Shown: piece by piece, positions 7,313 to 15,351 of the stretch
Numbering within the stretch: position 1 is the stretch's first letter
How the letters are laid out: the number at the start of each line of letters is the position of its first letter
Virus record (IMG/VR): IMGVR_UViG_3300031565_000317
Coordinates: 1 to 26,271 of that record
DNA from: a virus
DNA: 26,271 nucleotides
Reading direction: 5' to 3' (one strand)
Notes under the pieces: generated by a model
Told to the model about the DNA's origin: nothing
The model's input: only the letters and a program-made list of their open reading frames with translations
The model's database searches: none
Program-made: the position numbers and the translations under genes

Positions 7313-8030
7313 TAAATTGACACAAGATTCTTTTATAGATGAATTAGAAAAACAAGCTGGTGGTTTAATTTCGACACTGATAAAAACTAATCCTAAGTAT
7401 TTCTTAAAATTGATTAGAAGTTCGGGCATAGGCCGAAATATTGGTAGCGGTGCAATTGCCAGAGGCGTTGCCGGAACAGCCATAAATCCTCAAAACCAAT
7501 TATCTTATTGGTCAAGTCCGCTAAAAAAATTCGTTGGGCGTACATTGGGATCTTTGTATAGAACTGAACAAGCTGTTACACGAAGTGCTCCAAAAGGCAG
7601 TGGTTTTATGGCTCATTTAAAAGGGGCGGTCAACCAAACAAAGAAAAATTTTCAGTATAGTGTTAGTCCTGGTAAACTAACTGCGGCTGAACAGGTTACC
7701 AGACCGACTACAGGCATAATAGCACCTGGCAAAAATCCTAAAACTAAATTATTTTTAAATAAGACTCCTACAGTTAAAGGGGGCAATATTTATTCAAGAA
7801 AACCATTAGGAATGGCAACAAAGTTTTTGGCAACCGGCACAGGTTTGGGTCTTGCTGTTGGCGCGACAACTCCTGGCAGTTTAAAAAATAAAACTAAAGA
7901 AGGACTAGAAACTACTATAGGTTGGGGACTATTTAAGACTCCAGCATCTTTATACGCCGGGGCGCAACTTACCGGAATGGTTAAAGATATATACAAAACA
8001 ATGAAAGAACCTAAAAAACAACAATACTAA
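7305..8030 (+). CDS. Virion-associated protein, Gly-rich (unknown function)
   Basis: A 241-residue basic protein. The start MSNKLTQDSF at 7305 is preferred over the in-frame ATG at 7248: it overlaps the upstream stop by only 8 bases and has GTGG just upstream, whereas 7248 lies deep in the previous gene. The N-terminal DSFIDELEKQAGG motif looks like the short helical tag seen at the start of several phage virion proteins. The rest is basic, with Gly/Ala-rich hydrophobic stretches (e.g. GTGLGLAVGATTPGS). This may be an internal or head-associated protein. No known domain is recognised. Confidence 0.6.
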   Translation: MSNKLTQDSFIDELEKQAGGLISTLIKTNPKYFLKLIRSSGIGRNIGSGAIARGVAGTAINPQNQLSYWSSPLKKFVGRTLGSLYRTEQAVTRSAPKGSGFMAHLKGAVNQTKKNFQYSVSPGKLTAAEQVTRPTTGIIAPGKNPKTKLFLNKTPTVKGGNIYSRKPLGMATKFLATGTGLGLAVGATTPGSLKNKTKEGLETTIGWGLFKTPASLYAGAQLTGMVKDIYKTMKEPKKQQY

Positions 8031-8052
8031 TTGGTCAGAGTGGCCAATTTTT
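8031..8052 (+). terminator. Hairpin plus T5 just before the tail sheath gene
   Basis: TTGGTC (8031-8036) pairs with GGCCAA (8042-8047) around a 5-base loop, followed by TTTTT (8048-8052). This resembles a weak intrinsic terminator or an RNA-processing/stabilising hairpin. The sheath ribosome binding site (AGGAGG, 8053-8058) follows directly, leaving no room for a promoter after it. Confidence 0.5.
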
Positions 8053-8067
8053 AGGAGGAAATAATAA

Positions 8068-9693
8068 ATGGCATATATTAAACCAGGTGTAGAAGTACAA
8101 CAGGTTCAGGAATCAGTTTCTCCAAATTTGATTCCACCGGATTTAACTGCTTGTATTGTAGGGCCTGCGTATTATGTCTCAGAGATCACCGATAACCCAG
8201 ATTCTATTTGGATGTTTAATTATGAACCATACGATAAAGACAGCGGTAATACAATTGTAGTATCCGGTCTAACTGATGATATGGTTCTTGATCAAGACTC
8301 CGTATATGTCGATTTAATTGGTGGTACTACAGCGAATGCTGGGATAATTCTTCATCTGGACAGCACAGATTTTGCTACTTCAGCTTCGGGATTGGCTATA
8401 GATACCGCTGCGGCATCAACCAATATTACTGATGCTTTTGATGGAGCAACTATCAAAATAGGCTATCGTGCTAGATACACTAATAAAAATACATTAATGT
8501 ATATAGACTCTGTGGACGAAATTAGATCAAGACTGGGTGTAATTAATACAATGAATCCATTGGCATACGGATTACAAGCAGCATTACTTGCCGCTAATAA
8601 AACTGTGTTTGGATTTGGTGTTATTTCATCTGATGATAATACACATGCTGCCGCACTAGGTTATTTAGGCGCGAAAGATGTATACGTATTAACTCCGCTG
8701 ACTCATACAGACGCCGTGTTAACTAATTACAAAGAACATGTGAACTACTTCTCTACCCCAGAGCAAAAGAAACTTAGAATTAGTGTACAAAACAAATCAA
8801 TTGCTTGGACAAATTCTGATGACGGTGATCTTGGAGATTATGCGACAGGCTATGCTGCCGCATTGGCTGGGGGTTACGTTGGTTCTACCGCTCAAACCTT
8901 AAAAGCAAATGCTTTGAGTTATGGTGAAAAAAGAATTTTCTGGACATTCCCTGACGTTTCTTATGTCAGAGAACGCAGACATATTTCAACATTGAAACAG
9001 TCTTATTTAGATTATATGTATACTAACGAACAACTTGGATTAAATGCAATTCTTGCAACCAATGTTACATTGGCCAGTGGCACCAAATATTATGCTGGAG
9101 AGGAACTAACCAATGCTTTATGGACAATTTTAGCCGCGGAATTTTCTTATCTGACAGTGTTAATTCCTGTGCCAGGATACTATTACGCGTGCATCGTGGC
9201 TGGACAAATTTCTGCGTACCCACCATCTCAACCGTTTACCAATATTTCTATTCCAGTTATTTCGAGAGTTAAATACACCAACGATGTATTTACCGAGACT
9301 CAACTGAATACGATTGCGGAAGGTGGAAATTACATATTCGTACAATCTACTGACAGTTCACCTATTTATTGCAGACATCAGTTATCAACTGATATGTCAA
9401 CAGTCGAACGTCGTGAACTTAGTATTACCAAAACTTTAGACTTTGTGTCTAAATTTATTGCTAACGGTTTACTGCCATATATCGGACGCTACAATATTTC
9501 GTCTGCGTTTTTAAAATTGCTCTCAATGACATTTTCCGCGCAAGCCACATATTTAGTCCGTGAAGGACATGTAAACGGTCTTACTCTTGAAAAAATAGAG
9601 CAGGACGTAACCCAAAAAGATAAGGTATTAGTTACCATGAGAGTGGAAGTTAAGTATCCTGTCAACTACATTAGAATCACATTGATTTTTTAG
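8068..9693 (+). CDS. Tail sheath protein
   Basis: A 541-residue protein. The start (MAYIKPGVEVQQVQES) matches the usual opening of myovirus sheath proteins ('Y-x-x-P-G-V-x-x-x-E/Q'). The central part has the YVRERRHIS and LxAILATNVTLASG-type segments, and the end (VEVKYPVNYIRITLIF) matches the conserved beta-strand C terminus that links neighbouring sheath subunits. The protein forms the contractile outer tube of the tail. It has a strong ribosome binding site, AGGAGG at 8053-8058, and is followed 12 bases later by the probable tube gene, the standard sheath-tube order. Length is within the range for phage sheaths (about 450-700 residues). Confidence 0.9.
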   Translation: MAYIKPGVEVQQVQESVSPNLIPPDLTACIVGPAYYVSEITDNPDSIWMFNYEPYDKDSGNTIVVSGLTDDMVLDQDSVYVDLIGGTTANAGIILHLDSTDFATSASGLAIDTAAASTNITDAFDGATIKIGYRARYTNKNTLMYIDSVDEIRSRLGVINTMNPLAYGLQAALLAANKTVFGFGVISSDDNTHAAALGYLGAKDVYVLTPLTHTDAVLTNYKEHVNYFSTPEQKKLRISVQNKSIAWTNSDDGDLGDYATGYAAALAGGYVGSTAQTLKANALSYGEKRIFWTFPDVSYVRERRHISTLKQSYLDYMYTNEQLGLNAILATNVTLASGTKYYAGEELTNALWTILAAEFSYLTVLIPVPGYYYACIVAGQISAYPPSQPFTNISIPVISRVKYTNDVFTETQLNTIAEGGNYIFVQSTDSSPIYCRHQLSTDMSTVERRELSITKTLDFVSKFIANGLLPYIGRYNISSAFLKLLSMTFSAQATYLVREGHVNGLTLEKIEQDVTQKDKVLVTMRVEVKYPVNYIRITLIF

Positions 9694-9704
9694 GAGATTA
9701 AATT

Positions 9705-10319
9705 ATGTCTATTTTTGGTGATTGGGATTTTAAAGGTGGTCATGTTCAGGATATTGGTTTAGAACGAGGAGAAGATTTTGTTTCATCTGAATCTATTGTA
9801 ATCTGCGCTGCTTTACCACGCGAAAATGATAGTTTACCTATTGGTTTGTCTGATCTTGTTCCAATCGGGGTATTAGATAATGCTACGGTTGCTCAAAACA
9901 AACAAATTCAACAAATTTTCGAAATTGGTTCCAGAATCCCGTATTTTATTTCTGGCCGCACATATATTCAAGTACAATTATCCAGAGTCTTTTTTAATGG
10001 TAATAGTTTACTTGCTGCACTGTATCCTAAATCAGCTTATTTTCCACGGGCTATACCAGTTGATAAACCTGGTTCAGAGACCACATACAATGGCACAACT
10101 ACTCAATTTTATACTAATTTAGCATCTTCATTCTTTAATAAACCCACCGATTTAGCTCTTATCGCACATGATAGTGAGGACGAACCGGTTGGAGGAATGC
10201 TTTTAAAAACAGCTTATGTCCAAAACTATCAAATGTCTATTACAGGACAACAAACGATAGTATTGGAAAATGTTACTCTTAGAGTATCAAATATTGAAGG
10301 ATTAGATATTATTAGTTAA
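9705..10319 (+). CDS. Putative tail tube protein
   Basis: A 204-residue beta-rich protein starting 12 bases after the sheath stop, with TAGGAG upstream of the ATG. Gene order (sheath then tube) and size (~160-210 residues) are those of the myovirus tail tube, the inner tube through which DNA passes. The sequence has long strands (YFISGRTYIQVQLSRVFFNG, then LENVTLRVSNIEGL at the end). I do not see a decisive tube signature. The last gene of the rightward module, it ends just before a strong terminator. An alternative is another tail-core or baseplate protein. Confidence 0.65.
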   Translation: MSIFGDWDFKGGHVQDIGLERGEDFVSSESIVICAALPRENDSLPIGLSDLVPIGVLDNATVAQNKQIQQIFEIGSRIPYFISGRTYIQVQLSRVFFNGNSLLAALYPKSAYFPRAIPVDKPGSETTYNGTTTQFYTNLASSFFNKPTDLALIAHDSEDEPVGGMLLKTAYVQNYQMSITGQQTIVLENVTLRVSNIEGLDIIS

Positions 10320-10343
10320 TATAAAAAATAGAGTAAAAAAATG

Positions 10344-10375
10344 AAACCCTGGAGATGTTATCTCCAGGGTTTTTT
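10344..10375. terminator. Strong bidirectional intrinsic terminator between convergent modules
   Basis: A 13-bp stem (10344-10356 with 10360-10372, CCCTGGAGAT core) with a 3-base GTT loop and a run of six T on the + strand (10370-10375). On the - strand it is followed by TTTCATTTTTTT, so it can stop transcripts from both sides: the structural operon arriving from the left and the leftward block from the right. Confidence 0.88.
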
Positions 10376-10380
10376 ATTAC

Positions 10381-10797
10381 TTATGAGTACAATCGTTTAG
10401 GTGTTGGAAAAATAGTTTTCCCATCCCAGGGACAACCAGGACATTCTTTTTTGTGAAGTTTATTAATTTGTGATTGATATTTTTTAGCTATGTCTTGTAT
10501 AACAAACGATCCAAAACCTTTGTCTAAGACTATAAACCCCCAATAAAGTAATTTGAATGGCAATCTGCCCTTAACCTGTCCAAGAAGTTTTAATCTAGTC
10601 GGCACTTCTTCTATAGGTTTATTGTGCTTAATATAATCTATTCGATTAATGATTGTGTCTATCAACGGTGGTTCTAGTAAAACTTTGTGATGAATATGCC
10701 AGTAAAACGGTGATGTACAAAAAATAGTTTTACAGAATGCTTTAAGTTTTTTAGATTTTGTTATTGGGCCCAAGAAACTTTTATCATCATAAATCAT
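10381..10797 (-). CDS. Hypothetical protein with C-terminal CPGCPWDG motif
   Basis: A 138-residue basic protein. The ATG at 10797 has AAGGA a few bases upstream. The middle part is hydrophobic (GRLPFKLLYWGFIVLD) but too charged around it for a confident membrane segment. Near the C terminus CPGCPWDGKT forms a CxxC pair that could bind a metal with few partners. It is the last gene of the leftward block, isolated by a terminator on each side (10856-10885 upstream, 10344-10375 downstream), so it probably has its own promoter in the AT-rich stretch 10798-10855. No family is recognised. Confidence 0.65.
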   Translation of the reverse strand: MIYDDKSFLGPITKSKKLKAFCKTIFCTSPFYWHIHHKVLLEPPLIDTIINRIDYIKHNKPIEEVPTRLKLLGQVKGRLPFKLLYWGFIVLDKGFGSFVIQDIAKKYQSQINKLHKKECPGCPWDGKTIFPTPKRLYS

Positions 10798-10850
10798 TGT
10801 TTTTCCTTTCTTAATTATATAAGTTTTTATATCTTCTTATACCCCATTTA

Positions 10851-10885
10851 ATGTAAAAAAAGAACCCCGATTACAAAATCGGGGT
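10851..10885 (-). terminator. Intrinsic terminator after the dNMP kinase gene
   Basis: A 9-bp stem (10864-10872 with 10877-10885, ACCCCGATT core, loop ACAA). On the - strand it is followed by TTCTTTTTTTAC, a proper T tract. It ends the long leftward polymerase/kinase transcript. The bases 10886-10940 between it and the kinase stop hold no ORF or other structure I can support. Confidence 0.82.
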
Positions 10886-10940
10886 CTTTATCGAAACTGT
10901 CCATTAGGAGTTGGAGGGGCCTTTCCCAATAGGATTTCGA

Positions 10941-11576
10941 CTATGATATTCCCAAAACTAAATTCACATAATATAACACGTTGTCTTTTGGACCTTCACT
11001 ATTAATTTTAAATTTAGGATCAATCGTGATACTGGCAATTTCAGTTTCAGATGGATGTGTTAAAATTTTTGGATCGTAATTTCCATACAAGTTTGATAAT
11101 CTTGTGTGTTGAGTTTCAGGACTTAAAACTAATTTTATTGGTGTAAAATTAGCTTTTAAAAATGCCTTATATTCATTTAGAAATCTAACATCATCAATAA
11201 CATATTTATTGCCTGGCCACAATGTAGCTCTTATTATGTCAATCCAAATAGAATCTCGTACCATTTGCCTGCCGCCCTCGGTACCTAAAAATTGTAAACG
11301 TTTTCTAGGTTTTGGAATTTCGTGTTCAATAGATTTAGTCATTTCGATAGCAGTAACCATATTTTTATATTCAAAATCCGATAGACTTATATATTTTAAA
11401 ATTCTTTTTGTAATAATATCGTCTGTTCGGCAACCGTCTTCGATATCCGCTACAATATTTTTAATCGCGGCTGCTAACGTACGTTTTTGATATCCATGAT
11501 TTTTTACTAGATGATCTGCTACAGTAGTCTTGCCCGAACCCATCGGACCTATTATCATAACTCTGGCGTTTGTCAT
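10941..11576 (-). CDS. Deoxynucleoside monophosphate kinase
   Basis: A 211-residue P-loop kinase. Residues 10-18 (GPMGSGKTT) are the Walker A motif that binds ATP phosphates. DDVRF near residues 126-130 is a likely Walker-B-type strand with the acidic pair, and the layout with a helical lid region resembles T4 gp1-type deoxynucleoside monophosphate kinases, which phosphorylate dNMPs to dNDPs for replication. The ATG overlaps the DNA polymerase stop by one base (TAATG), so the two are coupled. A related adenylate-type kinase cannot be excluded. A terminator follows the gene. Confidence 0.8.
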   Translation of the reverse strand: MTNARVMIIGPMGSGKTTVADHLVKNHGYQKRTLAAAIKNIVADIEDGCRTDDIITKRILKYISLSDFEYKNMVTAIEMTKSIEHEIPKPRKRLQFLGTEGGRQMVRDSIWIDIIRATLWPGNKYVIDDVRFLNEYKAFLKANFTPIKLVLSPETQHTRLSNLYGNYDPKILTHPSETEIASITIDPKFKINSEGPKDNVLYYVNLVLGIS

Positions 11577-12379
11577 TATTTAACCCAATGGTCAGAAATG
11601 GTTGCGTCTACAGCCATGATTACGTGTTTAATATAATGATGGGCTGCGTTTAACATTTGTTCTTTAGTCATTTCTAAAACTATATTTGCAAGTTCTTTTT
11701 TGCATTCCATTAAAATCTCGTCATGGATAGTAGACACAACCATAACTTGATTGTCTACATCCCAATTGTTTTCCAAAATTTTTTCCCTGATGTTCACAAG
11801 TGCTAACTTTGTTATACTTGCATTAGCTCCCTGAAACGGAAGATTTTTAGCGATATTACGAGCGTGCGACGCTTCTTTAGGAACCGCCCAATCGAAATCC
11901 CATAACCAACGTTTACGACCATCTAAAGGACTTAGAGCGTATTTGTTGATTTCCGCGTCTGTTTCTAATTTATCTAAATAATTTTTAATTTTGGGATAAG
12001 TTCTAAAGAATTGATCCATAGTTGATTTAGCTGAATTATACGACACGCCCGTGGCATCAGCCAATCTTTTAGGGCCCATTCCGTACACTAAACCAAAATT
12101 AAGAGTTTTAATTGCATTTCGTGCTTTTTTATATTTTTCTAATGGTTTTCCATTTTCATCTACTACGTCTTTATAAACAAGTCCGTGTAAATCACAGTAG
12201 ACCATCATATGTAGATCTTTATTATTTTTTAAAGCGTCTATCCAAGCTGGTTCTTGTGATAACTCTGCTAAAATGCGCAGCTCACAACCTGAGTAATCAG
12301 CACAAATCATTTTGCATTCAGAAGTCTGTGCTGTGAAGGCTGCCCTATATTCTTTCTTTCTAGGTATGTTTTGTAAATT
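11576..12379 (-). CDS. Family A DNA polymerase, exon 2 (polymerase catalytic core)
   Basis: 267 residues beginning NLQNIPRKKEYRAAF, joined in frame to exon 1 after intron removal to give a 615-residue polymerase. Numbering on the joined protein: motif A D376-YSGCELRIL (metal-binding Asp), motif B K439 with NF443GLVY447 (O-helix; Phe as in Taq/E. coli Pol I), motif C H567-D568-E569 (second metal Asp). All catalytic residues are present. The unspliced reading frame has an upstream in-frame ATG at 12394, but that lies inside the intron and would add MLNTM before NLQNIP. The gene ends in TAA overlapping the kinase start. Confidence 0.9.
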   Translation of the reverse strand, partial: NLQNIPRKKEYRAAFTAQTSECKMICADYSGCELRILAELSQEPAWIDALKNNKDLHMMVYCDLHGLVYKDVVDENGKPLEKYKKARNAIKTLNFGLVYGMGPKRLADATGVSYNSAKSTMDQFFRTYPKIKNYLDKLETDAEINKYALSPLDGRKRWLWDFDWAVPKEASHARNIAKNLPFQGANASITKLALVNIREKILENNWDVDNQVMVVSTIHDEILMECKKELANIVLEMTKEQMLNAAHHYIKHVIMAVDATISDHWVK

Positions 12380-13074
12380 CATTGTGTTCAACATATGTCG
12401 TTAATATATGTCCGGAACAAATCCAGCTATATGTTGCCATATAGATCAGACTATTTCTTTATCCGTTAGGATAGAATGTGTTTCGACCCACTTGGGCCTA
12501 CGAGCGGTGCTCTAGTCGTTACACTTTTTAAGAGATTTGTGTAATTTAGTATGTTTAGATATTTTCATTAACTGTAAATTTTTTGGACTATTGTTTGCAG
12601 TATCTCCATCAATATGATGTACACAATGTTTTTTTGGTATTGAAGTTAAATTATGTGCCTCTGCATATTTTAAATGGTGCTCAAAAATTCTTTTACTTTT
12701 ATTTTTACCCTTCCACCACAATGGTTTTACTACGGTAAAATATCCTTTTTGGTCTGCAGCTCTACCTTTAAAGCAATGGTGTTTTTTACCACATTTTCCA
12801 GTCATTGGATTATTTTTTCCAATCTTAGACAATCTATAAAGATTTTTTGATCTATTTTTAACTGCAATTTCACCATATTTTAGAACAAAAATTTTTCTTA
12901 CTGTTGGTTGTCGACATTTAACTATTCTGGCAATTTCAAACAGTGCTATGGTTGTTGACCAATATTTTAATATTTCTTTTTCTCTTAATTTAGCTCGAGA
13001 TTGACTACGTGAGTGTTCCCTCGAATTAACATTCTTTTTCACTACTTCATTATTCATAGTGCCCCAATCGATTT
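12380..13074 (-). ncRNA. Group I intron (695 nt) interrupting the DNA polymerase gene
   Basis: Boundaries are readable: exon 1 ends GACCCT (last base 13075) and the intron ends in G at 12380 before AATTTACAA. P1: exon CCCU pairs with intron GGGG (13062-13065), giving the required U-G wobble at the splice site; 3' exon AAU can pair with intron AUU as P10. P2: CACTA/TAGTG. P3: GAATGT (13029-13034) with ACATTC (12474-12479). P4: TCGAG/CTCGA. P6: TTAAGAG (12982-12988) with CTCTTAA (12528-12534). P7: GACTA (12513-12517) with TAGTC (12449-12453). P7.1 GAGC/GCTC, P7.2 GGCCC/GGGTC, P8 TATCC/GGATA, P9 with a GCAA tetraloop (12427-12444). P7.1/P7.2 suggests subgroup IA. The HNH ORF loops out of P6. Confidence 0.92.
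12512..13057 (-). CDS. Intron-encoded HNH homing endonuclease
   Basis: A 181-residue basic protein inside the group I intron. The C-terminal HNH domain spans about residues 143-170 (CVHHIDGDTANNSPKNLQLM, then H169); H147/H148, D150 and N156/N160 are the expected catalytic and metal residues. Residues ~35-62 look like a helix-turn-helix (IALFEIARIVKCRQPTVRKI), and GKNNPMTGKCGKKHHCFKG (80-98) resembles the NUMOD3 DNA-binding motif. Such enzymes cut intron-less alleles of the host gene and drive intron spread. The ATG lies in the intron's P2 region and overlaps (ATGA) the stop reached when exon 1 is read unspliced; the TAG stop overlaps P7. I-HmuI of phage SPO1's DNA polymerase intron is the best-known relative in kind. 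Confidence 0.9.
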   Translation of the reverse strand: MNNEVVKKNVNSREHSRSQSRAKLREKEILKYWSTTIALFEIARIVKCRQPTVRKIFVLKYGEIAVKNRSKNLYRLSKIGKNNPMTGKCGKKHHCFKGRAADQKGYFTVVKPLWWKGKNKSKRIFEHHLKYAEAHNLTSIPKKHCVHHIDGDTANNSPKNLQLMKISKHTKLHKSLKKCND

Positions 13075-14118
13075 AGGGTCAGAAGAGCCATACCTACCAG
13101 AATCAGCTCTCATTTGATCAAAACTAGAATGAATTCTTTTAGTTTTAGGATGTACATGTTTTTTTAAAAATGCAGATCCATAGGTGCTTTTTTGTTTGGC
13201 GGCTTCCCTATGTTCTAAAAGAGCTGGACCTATTGGATGGTTTAAATGTTGTAAAGTTTTTTCTGCCGTTGAGGCAATTGGTCTTTTTAATATAAATCCA
13301 AGAGCTTCACGTAATTGTAGAGGGCTGTTATAATTTATAGAAATTGGGTCATCTAACTCCAGTTCCTTATCTCCACGTTTACGTTTTAATTCTTTAATAT
13401 AAGGCTCTAATTGTTTATCCAGTTCGGTCGCGGCTTTTTTAAGTCTATCGTCAGCAGCAGATTCCAAAGCTAACCAGCGTTCAGAATTTAAAAATATACC
13501 ATTAATTTCCATGTCGCCAGTAGCTTTAGCAGTTTCAAACTCTAATTCAGCTAATGATATTTGATTTTCATCTTTTAATCTTTTGACTTGCAAAATAAAT
13601 AAATTAGGTAAATATTTAACATCTAAAGCGGCATAAGCTAATTGCTGGTCTGTAAAATCTTCACCAACTGTTTTATTAATAAATTCTTTTCTTATATCTT
13701 TATCTAATTCTACATTTAGATATCTTTCCAGAACATCTGCCAGTCCAAAACCTTTTTGTCTTTTACCTTTGTTTAAAAGGTGCTCGGCTATCCAGGTGTC
13801 TGCGAAGTTTACAATATTCCTAATTCCAAAATTTGTCTTTAAAAACTTATAATCAAATTTGCCATTATGAAATACTTTTAAGGTTTCTTCGTCAGCCAGA
13901 ATATCCCAAACTGGTTGTAAATCATTTTTAGGATCAGGAAAAGCACTAACATTAATAACAAATTGTTTTTCATCATTCCCAATCTGTATCAATAATACTT
14001 TATCTGTGAGACAGTCTAGCCCAGTTGTCTCCGTATCGACCCCGACTATGCCCCAATGTTTAACATTTAGTGTTAATTCATTTAATTGGGCTTTCGAGGT
14101 CACGTAAACATAATTCAT
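13075..14118 (-). CDS. Family A DNA polymerase, exon 1 (3'-5' exonuclease and thumb)
   Basis: 348 codons. The 3'-5' proofreading exonuclease motifs are intact: ExoI D28-x-E30 (GVDTETTGLD), ExoII N85-x3-D89 (FHNGKFDYKFL), ExoIII Y162-x3-D166 (AYAALDVKYL). Residues ~180-330 are the linker/thumb; the exon ends in SGRYGSSDP, which in Pol I-type enzymes runs directly into NLQNIP, encoded by exon 2. There is no N-terminal 5'-3' exonuclease domain, as usual for phage polymerases of ~600 residues. Without splicing, the frame adds KSIGAL and stops at 13054-13056. It overlaps the preceding 3D-domain gene by 41 bases. Confidence 0.92.
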
Positions 14119-14539
14119 CTTGACTATGTTTGGTCAGAATTAAAATTGTTAATTTAACATTTTTCTTGAATCCAAATTGTTTGGCCCAAGAAGTTTTAGG
14201 AAACCAGATATCTCCTCTATTAGTAAATTTTTCGTTCATAGTATCTTTTACCACAAAAATTCTATCGAATCCTTCGATTCTCACTTGTGCGTTATACCCG
14301 ACAATTTTTATTAAATCAGGCGACAACGCAATAATTCCTATTTCTACAGAATCTCCAGTAGCAGTAATAAAAGGAGAATCGTCTGTTTCACATTCTCTGG
14401 AAGAATATCCGGTTAAATCAATATACAGCTCTTGAGTATGAAATTTTTGTAGATTATTTTCGGTATTGACAGTTGTTTGATTTTTTGGGGTTATCGTTAA
14501 CATATGCAGAGTAAAAATAATAAAAAATAACCAAGTCAT
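14078..14539 (-). CDS. Exported 3D-domain protein (putative cell-wall lytic enzyme)
   Basis: A 153-residue protein with an N-terminal hydrophobic signal (MTWLFFIIFTLHMLTI). Residues ~42-125 match the 3D domain, a double-psi beta-barrel found in lytic transglycosylases of the MltA kind: TGYSSRE, FITATG, ALSPD75, VVKD99T and RGD110IWF carry the three aspartates the domain is named for. It probably acts on peptidoglycan outside the membrane. The ATG overlaps the sigma-factor stop by four bases, with AAGGA upstream, so the two are coupled. A signal peptide on a phage lytic protein implies host Sec export; an alternative role is superinfection-related wall remodelling. Confidence 0.78.
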   Translation of the reverse strand: MTWLFFIIFTLHMLTITPKNQTTVNTENNLQKFHTQELYIDLTGYSSRECETDDSPFITATGDSVEIGIIALSPDLIKIVGYNAQVRIEGFDRIFVVKDTMNEKFTNRGDIWFPKTSWAKQFGFKKNVKLTILILTKHSQDELCLRDLESPIK

Positions 14540-15351
14540 AATATTTCCTTAAATTTATCTAATTGTTTGCGACTTTTTAATTTTTTAAGAACTTGTTCTT
14601 TTATTTGTCTAACTCTTTCTCTGGTTATGTTCAGTAAGTTGCCTATTTCCTCCAATGTAAGTGGCCTGGACAAATCTCCTAAGCCGTGATAAAGATATAA
14701 AATATCTTTTTCTCTTTGAGAAAACCCCTCCATAGCTTTTTCCAACTGGTCCCGCAATATTAATCGTTTGGCTTCATAATCCGGAGGAGTTTGATTTGGG
14801 TCGGCCATCTGCTCTAATATTTCGTTGTCATTAATATCATAATTGTTTAAATCCAGACAATTGTTGGTTTCTAATATAGTATTTTCCACACTAATATTTC
14901 CGACGAGTTTGTTTATTTCTTTTTGAATTTCATCTAAAGTTGGAGGACTTTGATTATCCTGTGCCAGTTCTTGTTCTATTTCTTTTATTTTATCTAACGC
15001 CGCTTTTTTGTTAGCGGGTATTCGTATAGTTCTGTTAGTGTCTGTAAGCGCCTGCAGAATGGATTGACGTATCCACCAAGATGCATAAGTTATGAATTTA
15101 AATCCTAATTCCGGTTCGAACCTATCCAATGCTTTTATAAGCCCAATATTACCCTCACTGATTAAATCTTCCAGATCTAATCCTTGGTTTACATATTTCT
15201 TGGCGATGCTGACTACAAACCTTAAATTGCAGGTTAATATTTTTTCTCTGGCTTTTTCACATTTTTTTTCTTTGTATAAAAAAGCCAGTCTTTTCTCTTC
15301 TTCAGGCGACAAGAGATTATATTTAACTATATCTTGAAAATATTGGTCCAT
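14536..15351 (-). CDS. Sigma-70 family RNA polymerase sigma factor
   Basis: 271 residues from the ATG at 15351 (a TTG just upstream is less likely). Residues 1-35 resemble region 1.2. Residues ~40-105 are region 2, with NLRFVVSIAKKYVNQGLDLE, then EGNIGLIKALDRFEPELGFK (core RNA polymerase binding) and FITYASWWIRQSI (-10 recognition). Residues ~110-190 are region 3-like with a divergent acidic insert. Residues ~200-265 are region 4: LTLEEIGNLLNITRERVRQI, the -35-reading helix-turn-helix. Its domain set is that of primary/group 2 sigma factors, fuller than T4 gp55. It would redirect host polymerase to phage promoters. The ATG overlaps the previous gene's TGA by one base. Confidence 0.93.
   Translation of the reverse strand: MDQYFQDIVKYNLLSPEEEKRLAFLYKEKKCEKAREKILTCNLRFVVSIAKKYVNQGLDLEDLISEGNIGLIKALDRFEPELGFKFITYASWWIRQSILQALTDTNRTIRIPANKKAALDKIKEIEQELAQDNQSPPTLDEIQKEINKLVGNISVENTILETNNCLDLNNYDINDNEILEQMADPNQTPPDYEAKRLILRDQLEKAMEGFSQREKDILYLYHGLGDLSRPLTLEEIGNLLNITRERVRQIKEQVLKKLKSRKQLDKFKEIL

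Noticed and set aside
12380-12394. ATG at 12394 as the start of a separate short DNA polymerase gene
   Set aside because: It lies within the intron's 3' end; conserved NLQNIP starts exactly at the splice junction, and splicing restores a full-length enzyme.
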